Source of the DNA: a virus
Direction: 5' to 3' (one strand)
Length of the DNA: 41,294 bases
Virus record (IMG/VR): IMGVR_UViG_3300032331_000902
Coordinates: 1 to 41,294 of that record
Both the position numbers and the translations under genes were made by a program. Positions 15,267 to 23,837 of the stretch are shown here, piece after piece. The notes below the pieces were generated by a model, which was given only the letters and a program-made list of their open reading frames with translations, made no database searches and was not told the origin of the DNA. Position 1 is the first letter of the stretch. Every line of letters starts with the position of its first letter.

Positions 15267-16250
15267 ATGGCCCTTTTCATCCAATCCGCTAACGCTTTGG
15301 TTAGCCGAGTAGCACAATGGGTAGGGGCCATTCCTTCCTCAATCGGCATTAACGCTACGGCGATTAATACTACTACTGGTGCTATCACCACCTCTGCTAC
15401 CGCTGTTGGAACAGTTCTTGTTGGTGACTTTATTGGCCCAACTGTTACAGGCCCGTATACCGCCGTAACCGCTGTAAACAGCACAACCATCACTGTCTAC
15501 GATCCGGACGGAATTTGGACCGGTGTAAGCCTTCCTACAGCCATTCTTAAACTGCCAACTCAATCTTGCATTGAAATTCTGGGTTGTATCCAGATGGCAG
15601 AGCTAAAAATGAGGACTTTGGAACTACCTTCGCTGCGTACCAATCCTTACGATCCGACAAACCCTTCTATCTTGACTGTCAATGCACAAGGCTTGGCTCC
15701 TATCCCTTCGGATATGAATATGCCAATTTTGTTCTTTCAAGAAACTTACAGCACAACATCCCCATCCACTACCGGCAATGTTGGCCCGTGGATTATGTAT
15801 GACCGAGTTGGTGACCGAGAAATTATTCGTCGCCGAATGATTGACCAGTTGTATGTCAAGCCATTTGGAGTTCCACGGGTTATTCGCGCATCGTTTTCTG
15901 AAGTTGGCCCCAATTATGTGTTTACGCCTAATCCTGGTGAAAATACGATTATTAAGGCTTATTATCAGCAAACATTCCCGTTTTTGTTTAGCCCAACCGC
16001 TGACACATTAAATCCTATTGTTCAGAATAACGCAGTATTGTCTTCGTTCCCTGAAGGTTACTTTTATGGTACTTTGTGGGCTTATTACGATAAGAACAAA
16101 AATACAGAAGAAGCACAGAAATGGATTGCAAGATTTGATGATGCGTATGGCCTGATTGAAGACCAAAACTTCAAAGGTAAATGGCGTGGTGGAGATCAGC
16201 ACTTAACAAGTGAATTCCAGCCCCGCAATTACCGCTATTCTTTTAAATAG
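15267..16250 (+). CDS. Putative head-tail adaptor protein, 327 aa
   Basis: The C-terminal segment FPEGYFYGTLWAYYDKNKNT followed by AQKWIARFDDAYGLIED resembles the closing helices of podoviral adaptor proteins (PxxLxYGxLxxAxxYxxD pattern). The N-terminal part is a beta-sandwich rich in Thr/Val (TTGAITTSATAVGTVLVGD) and may be an added domain. The gene lies after the capsid gene, where adaptors are encoded. It would join the portal to the tail and fibres. Confidence 0.55.
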   Translation: MALFIQSANALVSRVAQWVGAIPSSIGINATAINTTTGAITTSATAVGTVLVGDFIGPTVTGPYTAVTAVNSTTITVYDPDGIWTGVSLPTAILKLPTQSCIEILGCIQMAELKMRTLELPSLRTNPYDPTNPSILTVNAQGLAPIPSDMNMPILFFQETYSTTSPSTTGNVGPWIMYDRVGDREIIRRRMIDQLYVKPFGVPRVIRASFSEVGPNYVFTPNPGENTIIKAYYQQTFPFLFSPTADTLNPIVQNNAVLSSFPEGYFYGTLWAYYDKNKNTEEAQKWIARFDDAYGLIEDQNFKGKWRGGDQHLTSEFQPRNYRYSFK

Positions 16251-16258
16251 GAAGCAAT

Positions 16259-19200
16259 ATGGCTACTGGTGGTCTTTACGGCAGCACTTCTACCGGCACA
16301 GTTGCTCCACAGTCCGGTTCGGAGTCCGTTGGACTGTATGGAAACAATACAGTTTTTGGTGGAACCTATTTTGAATGGTTTATCTTCCAAGATGCGGCAA
16401 TCCAACCGGCTACTCCCACGGGGGGCTCTTGGAGCTTTACAACCAATGTTGGAACACCTCCTACTGGCTGGTCAAATACTCCTCCTGTAACCCCTGCTTA
16501 TAAAGTATGGGTTTCTATTTCACTTGTAAATTCTAAAGGCACTGGAACACAAACTTGGTCTATTCCTGGTCAGCTTGTAAGCCCTGCCGGTAGCGGAACA
16601 GTTACTAGTGTTGCTGCTCTTACCCTTGGGACCACAGGAACAGACGTTTCCTCTACTGTAGCCAACAGCACTACAACGCCGGTTATTACTCTTAACCTGC
16701 CAACTTCGTCAGCCACTAACAGAGGTCTGCTAAGTGCTGCGGATTGGACAACGTTTAATTCCAAGGGTTCTGGAACAGTAACCAGCGTAAGTGCTACTGC
16801 TCCTTTGGCTTCTTCTGGTGGAGCAACGCCCAATTTGACAATTACGGCTGCAAATACCACTACTAACGGATATTTGAGTAGTACGGATTGGAATACGTTT
16901 AACAACAAACAACCTGCTGGCTCTTATTTGGTGTCCGGTGGGGCTCTTGGAACTCCATCTTCTGGTACGTTGACCAACGTCACTGGATTGCCTCTTACTA
17001 CCGGCGTAACAGGACTGCTTCCAATAGCAAATGGCGGTACTGGAACCGCTACACCTGCATTGGTTGCTGGAACAAACATTACCATTAGTGGTACATGGCC
17101 TAACCAAACCATTAATTCCACTGCAAGCGGCAGCGGATCGGTTACTTCTGTAGCCACAGGCACGGGTTTGACGGGTGGTCCAATCACCACAAGCGGAACA
17201 ATATCTCTTGCAAACACAGCAGTAACTGCAGGTACTTACACCGCTGCAAACATCACTGTTGATGCACAAGGACGTATTACCGCTGCTGCCAATGGTTCGG
17301 GCGGTGGTGGTGGAACAGTTACTTCGGTGGCATTAAGCGCACCAGCATTCCTTACTGTAAGCGGAAGTCCTGTTACTACATCTGGAACCCTTACTCTTTC
17401 GTACTCAGGTACGGCTCTTCCAGTTGCCAATGGCGGTACTGGTGCAACCACTGCCGGTGCAGCCCTTACATCTTTGGGCGCAATAGGAAGTGTGGCTTCT
17501 GCCGATGGATCGGTTGCTGTTGTTCAAACTGGTACTGCAATTGATCTTTCTGTAGCAACCGCTGCATCAACAACCAATGTTCTTGTCCAAGTACGCAATA
17601 CAACAGGTGCAACGCTGACAAAAGGCACTGTTGTTTATATGTCTGGTGCTACCGGACAGATTCCTACTGTTTCAAAAGCACTCGCAACATCTGATGCAAC
17701 ATCAGCCCAAAGCCTGGGAATGATGACCACAGACTTGGCAAACAACTCTAATGGTTATGTAACTGTTATTGGTTTACTTTCTAATCTAAATACATCTGCT
17801 TTTACAGATGGAGCTCAACTATATTTAAGCTCAACAGTTGCTGGAGAATATACAGCAACCAAACAATACGCTCCTGCACATCTTGTTTACGTTGGTTTTG
17901 TTGAACACGCTCATCCAACTCAAGGCAAAATTTTTGTAAAAGTTCAAAATGGATATGAACTAGACGAACTGCACGATGTATCTGCAAGGTCACCAACTAC
18001 TGGTCAAACTATTGTTTACAACAGTGCAACTAGTCTTTGGGAAAAGAACACAGTTTCGTTGACTGTTGGTGTAAACGGAACATTGCCACTTGCAAATGGT
18101 GGTACTGGTGCAACCACAGCAGCCGCAGCAATCACTGCATTGGCTGGAACGCAAACCTCTGGTTATTACCTTCGTTCCAATGGTACAAATACGTTATTAG
18201 CCGCTATTCAAGCTGCTGATGTGCCTACACTCAATCAAAACACCACAGGAACTGCTGCAAATGTAACTGGCGTTGTTGGACTTGCAAATGGAGGTACTGG
18301 AACCACAACGGCGCAAAGTGCTATTGATATGTTGGTCGGTGGCGTAATAACCGCTGGATATTATTTGCGAGGAAATAATAGTCATGCTGTTATGTCGCAA
18401 ATTCAAGTTTCTGATATACCAACCTTAAATCAAAACACTACTGGAACTGCTGCCAACATTACGGCTACCAGTAATTCAACTTTAACAACTTTAAGTTCTT
18501 TGATTTTGCCTGGTTCACAAGTGATCGGCAACATTGGTGGAAGTGCTGCTAATGTAACTGGCACAGTAGCCATAGCAAATGGTGGAACAGGACAGACTAC
18601 AGCATCTGCTGCTTTTAATGCTCTTTCCCCAATTACTACTGCCGGTGATTTGATTATCGGTAACGGCACAAATAGCGCCACTCGACTGGGAATTGGAACA
18701 AACGGCTATGTTCTTACCTCTAACGGCACAACGGCTACATGGGCTGCTGCTGCAAGTGGATCGGGAACGGTTACTAGCGTCACTGCTGGCACAGGACTTA
18801 CTGGTGGAACAATCACCACTAGCGGCACGATTGCACTTGCTACTACTGCTGTAACGGCTGGAAGCTACACAAGCACAAACATTACAGTAGATGCTTATGG
18901 ACGCATTACTTCTGCTTCCAATGGTTCTGGCGGTGGAGGTGGTGGTACTACTTATGTACGCACTTCATTTACTGCTACTGCTGGACAAACCGCATTTGTT
19001 GTAAATTACACAGTTGGTGCTTTGCAAGTATTCCTAAATGGCGTATTGTTGGCAACATCTGATTACACAGCCACAAGCGGAACTGGATTTACATTAGCAG
19101 TTGCAGCAGGTGCAGGTGATATTGTTGAAGCTGCTGCGTTTAACTCTGGTGCTTACACCAGGACATCGTTCACAGCAACTTCTGGACAATCTGTATTTAC

Positions 19201-19408
19201 AGCAACGTATACAGTTGGCTACTTGCAAGTCTATGTAAACGGCGTATTCTTGTCTACAACAGACTATACAGCTACAGATGGTTCAACAGTTACTTTGGGT
19301 GTTGCTACTGTTGCAGGTGATACTGTAGACATCGTAAACATAACCACAACTGCTGGTGGCGTAACAACAGGTAAATCTATCGCTATGGCGATGATCTTTG
19401 GGTACTAA
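16259..19408 (+). CDS. Large tail fibre, 1049 aa
   Basis: This probably mediates host attachment. The N-terminus (GGLYGSTSTGTVAPQSGSES, then a beta domain with WFIFQDAA) looks like a virion-anchoring domain. The body is repetitive with LPLANGGTGATTAAAA and TLNQNTTGTAANVTG units, which build beta-helical shafts. A GTGLTGGxITTSGTIxLA...GRITxAxNGSGGGG module occurs at about 17128-17320 and again at 18762-18957. Two 67-residue units starting Y-x-RTSFTAT-x-GQ (residues 899 and 966) form the C-terminal part. The Gly-run linkers suggest modules joined by recombination. Confidence 0.85.
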   Translation: MATGGLYGSTSTGTVAPQSGSESVGLYGNNTVFGGTYFEWFIFQDAAIQPATPTGGSWSFTTNVGTPPTGWSNTPPVTPAYKVWVSISLVNSKGTGTQTWSIPGQLVSPAGSGTVTSVAALTLGTTGTDVSSTVANSTTTPVITLNLPTSSATNRGLLSAADWTTFNSKGSGTVTSVSATAPLASSGGATPNLTITAANTTTNGYLSSTDWNTFNNKQPAGSYLVSGGALGTPSSGTLTNVTGLPLTTGVTGLLPIANGGTGTATPALVAGTNITISGTWPNQTINSTASGSGSVTSVATGTGLTGGPITTSGTISLANTAVTAGTYTAANITVDAQGRITAAANGSGGGGGTVTSVALSAPAFLTVSGSPVTTSGTLTLSYSGTALPVANGGTGATTAGAALTSLGAIGSVASADGSVAVVQTGTAIDLSVATAASTTNVLVQVRNTTGATLTKGTVVYMSGATGQIPTVSKALATSDATSAQSLGMMTTDLANNSNGYVTVIGLLSNLNTSAFTDGAQLYLSSTVAGEYTATKQYAPAHLVYVGFVEHAHPTQGKIFVKVQNGYELDELHDVSARSPTTGQTIVYNSATSLWEKNTVSLTVGVNGTLPLANGGTGATTAAAAITALAGTQTSGYYLRSNGTNTLLAAIQAADVPTLNQNTTGTAANVTGVVGLANGGTGTTTAQSAIDMLVGGVITAGYYLRGNNSHAVMSQIQVSDIPTLNQNTTGTAANITATSNSTLTTLSSLILPGSQVIGNIGGSAANVTGTVAIANGGTGQTTASAAFNALSPITTAGDLIIGNGTNSATRLGIGTNGYVLTSNGTTATWAAAASGSGTVTSVTAGTGLTGGTITTSGTIALATTAVTAGSYTSTNITVDAYGRITSASNGSGGGGGGTTYVRTSFTATAGQTAFVVNYTVGALQVFLNGVLLATSDYTATSGTGFTLAVAAGAGDIVEAAAFNSGAYTRTSFTATSGQSVFTATYTVGYLQVYVNGVFLSTTDYTATDGSTVTLGVATVAGDTVDIVNITTTAGGVTTGKSIAMAMIFGY
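18953..19354 (+). repeat. Tandem 67-residue protein repeat at the C-terminus of the large fibre
   Basis: The units begin at 18953 and 19154. Shared residues include RTSFTAT, GQ, YTVG-x-LQV, NGV, DYTAT and AGD. The two are clearly homologous in protein and more divergent in DNA. Such domains often repeat at the receptor-facing end of fibres. Confidence 0.75.
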
Positions 19409-19417
19409 GGAAACAAC

Positions 19418-19789
19418 ATGGCAAATCCCAACATAGTCAACGTATCTTCTATTTATGGAAATACGTCATATCTGATTCCGTCTACAACGTCTGCAACAAC
19501 TTGGACTGCGCTTACTCCTGCGGCTGGTACAGTAAACAAGATTGACAACATTGTTGCAGCTAATGTGACTGGTTCACTTGCAACTGTAACTGTGTCAATT
19601 AATAGTGCAATTTCTGGCGGTGGTACGGCTTATCGTTTGATTTACCAGGTGCCAGTTCCCGCTAATGCGGCAATTGTTATTGCAGATAAAAGTACGGCGT
19701 TTTATCTTGGCGAGGCTCAATCCATTGTTGTAACTGTTGGAACAGCCTCTGCGATTGAACTTACCGCATCGTATGAGGCAATAACCTAA
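19418..19789 (+). CDS. Putative tail or fibre-associated beta protein, 123 aa
   Basis: A Thr/Ala/Val-rich all-beta protein (KIDNIVAANVTGSLATVTV, and YQVPVPANAAIVIADKSTAF), probably a virion component between fibre genes. AAGGAAACAAC precedes the ATG. The TAA overlaps the start of the next gene as TAATG. Family not recognised beyond this. Confidence 0.65.
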   Translation: MANPNIVNVSSIYGNTSYLIPSTTSATTWTALTPAAGTVNKIDNIVAANVTGSLATVTVSINSAISGGGTAYRLIYQVPVPANAAIVIADKSTAFYLGEAQSIVVTVGTASAIELTASYEAIT

Positions 19790-20721
19790 TGTCTACTAGA
19801 TACAAAGGCTCGTTAATGTCATCTACGGCGGCGACAACATCTACGTCTGCTGCGCTAGGAATTTGGCGTTCAAATGAAGTAATGCAAGCATTAAAAGCCC
19901 TTGCATGGCCTGGACTTGCTACGGCTCCATCTACTATTGAATATTTAGTAATTGCTGGAGGTGGTGGCGGTGGCGGAGGCGTTGCAAGCATATCTGTTGG
20001 CTCTGGTGGTGGTGCTGGGGGCTATAAAACTAATGCTTCATTTGCAGTTTCAACTGGAACTCCGATTACAGTAACAGTAGGAGGAGGAGGCACTGCAGGG
20101 TCTTCAACAGCAGGCGGTGATGGAAGTTCATCAATATTTTCAAGTATTACATCAAATGGTGGCGGTGGAGGTGTTACTGGGAATGGTGTATTTAATGGCG
20201 TTGCAGGCGGCTCTGGAAGTGGGGCTGCATACATAGGAACACCTGGCACAGGAATTAGCGGACAAGGTTTTGCAGGAGGAAGTGGAGCAACAACTCCAAA
20301 TTACGGATCAGGTGGCGGTGGCGGTGCAGGTGCAGTTGGTGGGAATGGAACTACAATAGTTGGCGGCGATGGAGGTATTGGGGTTACTTCTAGTATTAGT
20401 GGTTCTTCACTTAATTACGCTGGTGGTGGTGGAGGAGGTATTGGATATAGTGGCTCTGGAGGCGCTGCATCTTATGGTGGCGGGGCAGGAGCTTTTGGAA
20501 TAGCAACGGCTGCAACTGCTAATACTGGAGGTGGAGGAGGTGGTGGTGGTGGTGGAACATCATCGGCTGGAACCGGCGGCGCAGGAGGTTCTGGAATAGT
20601 AATTATTAGATATGCAGATACTTACACCGCAGCTGCATCCACTACAGGATCACCAACTGTTACAGTTACAGGTGGTTATCGTATTTACAAATGGACCGGT
20701 AACGGTTCAATCACGTTCTAA
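19789..20721 (+). CDS. Glycine-rich adhesin-like protein, 310 aa
   Basis: After a helical 45-residue N-terminus and an EYLVIAGGGGGGGG strand, the protein is about 40 percent Gly, arranged in runs of GGGGGAGA and separated by short Ser/Thr/Val strands. A GGAGGSGIVIIRYADTY motif and a YRIYKWTGNGSITF end close the domain. This layout is like the glycine-rich receptor-binding fold with polyglycine type II helices, as in T4-like gp38 adhesins. The N-terminus would attach to a fibre. Confidence 0.72.
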   Translation: MSTRYKGSLMSSTAATTSTSAALGIWRSNEVMQALKALAWPGLATAPSTIEYLVIAGGGGGGGGVASISVGSGGGAGGYKTNASFAVSTGTPITVTVGGGGTAGSSTAGGDGSSSIFSSITSNGGGGGVTGNGVFNGVAGGSGSGAAYIGTPGTGISGQGFAGGSGATTPNYGSGGGGGAGAVGGNGTTIVGGDGGIGVTSSISGSSLNYAGGGGGGIGYSGSGGAASYGGGAGAFGIATAATANTGGGGGGGGGGTSSAGTGGAGGSGIVIIRYADTYTAAASTTGSPTVTVTGGYRIYKWTGNGSITF

Positions 20722-20723
20722 TC

Positions 20724-21047
20724 ATGGCACATTTTGCAAAACTTGATGAAAACAACGTAGTGCTAGAAGTGCATTGCGTCCACAATAATGAATTGCTTGT
20801 TGATGGCGTTGAATACGAAATCAAAGGTATTGATTTCTTGATAACGTGGAGTGGCGGCTACACCAAGTGGAAACAGACTTCATACAACGGCAATATGCGT
20901 AAGAACTATGCTGGTGTGGGTTATACCTACGACTCAACCCGCGATGCGTTTATTCCCCCTAAACCTAATGGCAATTGGACGTTAAACGAAACTACTTGCC
21001 AATGGGAAAATAATGATATTGTCCAAGTTGGTACTACTGGAGCCTAA
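20724..21047 (+). CDS. Small fibre-region protein with C-terminal QVGTT motif, 107 aa
   Basis: The N-terminus (MAHFAKLDENNVVLEVHCV) and the middle (KQTSYNGNMRKNYAGVGYTY, PPKPNGNWTLNETTCQWE) match a pattern common beside fibre genes of aquatic phages. It ends with IVQVGTTGA. The 98-residue gene at 23541 has a related P-x-GNW-x-W...QW block and two copies of the same tail, so the two may be paralogues. A fibre-assembly or accessory role is inferred. Confidence 0.7.
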   Translation: MAHFAKLDENNVVLEVHCVHNNELLVDGVEYEIKGIDFLITWSGGYTKWKQTSYNGNMRKNYAGVGYTYDSTRDAFIPPKPNGNWTLNETTCQWENNDIVQVGTTGA

Positions 21048-21049
21048 AC

Positions 21050-21496
21050 ATGAGCCTTGCACGAAATCTATCCTTTTTGCCAGAGAACCTGGCTAGTACA
21101 GGTGCTACGTTAAGCATCCAAGAACTTGCTACAACGTCTGCTACGGCTGCTACGGGTACTGTTAACTTTGATGCAGTAACTCAATCGGTGCTGTATTACA
21201 CGACTAATGCTTCAGCTAACTGGACGCTTAATATCAGGGGTAATAGCACTACTACGTTGAATTCTGTAATGATTACGGGACAAAGCCTGACTATTGCTTT
21301 CTTGGTTACTCAGGGTTCAACGGCGTATTACAACAATGCCCTAACGATTGATGGAACATCGGTAACGCCTAAATACCAGGGTGGAACGGCTTATACAACA
21401 GGAAATGCTTCCGGTATTGATGCTTACACCTATACAATCATTAAAACTGGATCAGCCGCTTTTACAGTATTGGCAGCACAGACTCAGTTTAAGTAA
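21050..21496 (+). CDS. Putative fibre or structural protein, 148 aa
   Basis: An all-beta, Thr/Ser/Ala-rich protein (SLARNLSFLPENL, then VTQSVLYYTTNASANWTLN and GSAAFTVLAAQTQFK). It starts two bases after the previous stop. The LARNLS-like opening and compact jelly-roll-like pattern are typical of short fibre proteins in such clusters. No enzymatic motif. Confidence 0.65.
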   Translation: MSLARNLSFLPENLASTGATLSIQELATTSATAATGTVNFDAVTQSVLYYTTNASANWTLNIRGNSTTTLNSVMITGQSLTIAFLVTQGSTAYYNNALTIDGTSVTPKYQGGTAYTTGNASGIDAYTYTIIKTGSAAFTVLAAQTQFK

Positions 21497-21504
21497 GGAA
21501 TGGT

Positions 21505-23538
21505 ATGCCTTTGATTAGCCGAATTGGATCAGCAGCATCTAGAGGGTTTGGCCTTTTTGGTGCTATTGGAAAAGTCCTTGATCCTTACTTTAAGTACGTT
21601 ACCCTACTTCTACATGGTGACGGGACTAACGGCGCTCAAAACAATACTTTTCTTGATAGCAGCACAAACAACTTTACTATCACCCGCAACGGCAATACAA
21701 CGCAGGGTACGTTTACGCCGTATGGTGACAACTGGAGTAATTACTTTGATGGTTCTGGTGATTATCTTGAACTAGCTTCAAATTCCGCTTTTAACATGAA
21801 TACTTATTGCTGTTTAGAAGCATGGGTATGTTACACAACGATTGGAACAAGCACAAATATTGTATGTCGTGATTCTAGTTATTTGCTTGCCTACAATTTT
21901 ACTGCAATAGGTGGAACGGCAAACAAATTTGTTTTTACAATTAACAACGGAAGTTCTTGGCAAGCAGTTAGTTCAACAACAACGCCTGTGGTTGGTGTTT
22001 GGTATCACGTTGTTGGAATAAAAGACAACACAACTTTAAGAATTTACATTAACGGAACTCAAGAAAATACTGCAACATTTTCAGGAACGGCGGTTACAGG
22101 CTCAAATGTAATGGGTATTGGTGCAAATCAAAATACTCAAAACATGGCTGGATATGTATCAAATACTCGTCTTGTATTAGGTGCAAGTTCTGGTGTTTTA
22201 CCATACACATCTAATTTTACTTCTCCAACAACACCATTGACTGCGGTTTCTGGAACTGTATTGCTAACTTGTCAAAGCAATCGCTTTATTGACAATAGTT
22301 CAAACAATTTCACAATCACAAAATTTGGCGACACAAGCATCCAACGCTTTAGCCCATTTAGCCCATCTACTGCATACAGTACAAGTGTTATTGGTGGGTC
22401 AGGGTACTTTGATGGTAGTAGTTCTTTAAGTACATCTTCAAGCAATACTGCTTTACCTACTGGTACGCAAGACTTTTCTGTTGAACTATGGGTTTATTGG
22501 GCAACACAATCTGGTTCATATCCACAAATAATTGCAAACCCAACTACTAGCGGATTTCAAATTTATTATGATGTTGGTGCTGGTGCATTGTCAGTTGGCA
22601 TTTTTAATGTTGCCAACGTCATTACATATACTATTTCTCAAGCAACATTAAATAATACTTGGAATCACATTGCAGTTACTAGAAGTGGCAATACGTTTAG
22701 ATTATTTGTAAATGGTGTTTTGCGTTCTAATGGAACAAATGTTATTAGTTTTGCAGCATTAACTACGCAATACGTTGGTTCAGATGGTAGTAGACCTTAC
22801 ACAGGGTACATAACAGATGTTCGTACAGTATTAGGTTCTATCCCAACTGCATATCAAACAAGCAGCACCACTAATGGGACTTCAGTATTTACACCTTCTA
22901 CGACACCATTATCTACAGTTTCTGGAACGGCTTTACTGCTTAATTACACCAACGGCGGTATCTACGACAATGCTGAGATGAACGATTTGCAGACTGTTGG
23001 CAATGCACAGGTAAGTACAAGTGTTGTTAAGTTTGGCACAGGCTCAATGTATTTTGATGGGTCTGGTGATTATTTAACTGGTGTTCCTAGTCCAGTAAAC
23101 GCATTAGGAGGGGGAAATTTTACAGTTGAAGCATGGATATATTTACTTGGATACAACGGTGGATGGACAATTTATTCTCAACTGTATTCTTATACATCTC
23201 CAACAGCTGTTCTCTTTTATATAAATGGTAGCGGTAGTTTAAAACTTAACATAAATGGAAGCGAAACTGATTTTGGGTCTATATCGTTAAACACTTGGCA
23301 TCAAGTTGCTCTTGTAAGAAATGGCTCAACAATTACTGGATATGTTGATGGAACATCAGGTGGTTCAACTTCAAATAGCACTAATTTTTCTGACCAGTAT
23401 TTAGTTATTGGTAGAACTGCTTTTAATACTGCTTCCAATTATGCTTATGGTTACATAGATGATTTTCGTATAACCAAAGGCTACGCCCGATACACAACTA
23501 ACTATACTTTGCCAACAGCGGCATTCCCGAACAATTAA
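21505..23538 (+). CDS. LamG/concanavalin-like fibre protein with three repeated domains, 677 aa
   Basis: Three jelly-roll modules are visible, about residues 25-235, 262-455 and 475-675. Each opens with a variant of YFDGSGDYLE, has a VEAWVY strand, a W-x-x-V-A-x-x-R/K block followed by a VNG loop, and closes with GYIxDxRxxxG. This is the LamG (laminin G-like, PF13385-type) order, a carbohydrate-binding fold. The protein probably binds surface glycans at the tail. It has no signal peptide and no catalytic motif. An 83-codon shadow frame lies inside. Confidence 0.8.
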   Translation: MPLISRIGSAASRGFGLFGAIGKVLDPYFKYVTLLLHGDGTNGAQNNTFLDSSTNNFTITRNGNTTQGTFTPYGDNWSNYFDGSGDYLELASNSAFNMNTYCCLEAWVCYTTIGTSTNIVCRDSSYLLAYNFTAIGGTANKFVFTINNGSSWQAVSSTTTPVVGVWYHVVGIKDNTTLRIYINGTQENTATFSGTAVTGSNVMGIGANQNTQNMAGYVSNTRLVLGASSGVLPYTSNFTSPTTPLTAVSGTVLLTCQSNRFIDNSSNNFTITKFGDTSIQRFSPFSPSTAYSTSVIGGSGYFDGSSSLSTSSSNTALPTGTQDFSVELWVYWATQSGSYPQIIANPTTSGFQIYYDVGAGALSVGIFNVANVITYTISQATLNNTWNHIAVTRSGNTFRLFVNGVLRSNGTNVISFAALTTQYVGSDGSRPYTGYITDVRTVLGSIPTAYQTSSTTNGTSVFTPSTTPLSTVSGTALLLNYTNGGIYDNAEMNDLQTVGNAQVSTSVVKFGTGSMYFDGSGDYLTGVPSPVNALGGGNFTVEAWIYLLGYNGGWTIYSQLYSYTSPTAVLFYINGSGSLKLNINGSETDFGSISLNTWHQVALVRNGSTITGYVDGTSGGSTSNSTNFSDQYLVIGRTAFNTASNYAYGYIDDFRITKGYARYTTNYTLPTAAFPNN

Positions 23539-23540
23539 TC

Positions 23541-23837
23541 ATGCTTTACTCTAAACTTGGTTCTATTCCCAAACCTGAGACAGACGGCACAGAAGGCTGG
23601 ATTGAGGTATCTGATCCTCCTACTGCTGGTGAAGGACAAGAAGTGGTTTGGTGGTATCCACCAGGCTGGGTAGTTCGTCCTGTTAAACCCGAGGGTAATT
23701 GGTCTTGGAGCCAATCGACAGAGCAATGGGTTGAGTACATCATTGAAACTCTAGACGTTCAAACTACAAGCACCGATACAATCCAAGTCGGTACTACCAA
23801 TAATGACACAATCCAAGTTGGAACGACATTAACATGA
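23541..23837 (+). CDS. Small fibre-region protein with duplicated QVGTT tail, 98 aa
   Basis: The protein has LGSIPKPETDGTEGWIEVSD, a Pro/Trp-rich WYPPGWVVRP, and KPEGNWSWSQSTEQWVEY, the last resembling the 20724 gene product. It ends with DTIQVGTT twice, separated by NN. The terminal TGA overlaps the ATG of the nozzle gene as ATGA. The repeat looks like a short interaction tag, and the function is not known. Confidence 0.7.
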   Translation: MLYSKLGSIPKPETDGTEGWIEVSDPPTAGEGQEVVWWYPPGWVVRPVKPEGNWSWSQSTEQWVEYIIETLDVQTTSTDTIQVGTTNNDTIQVGTTLT

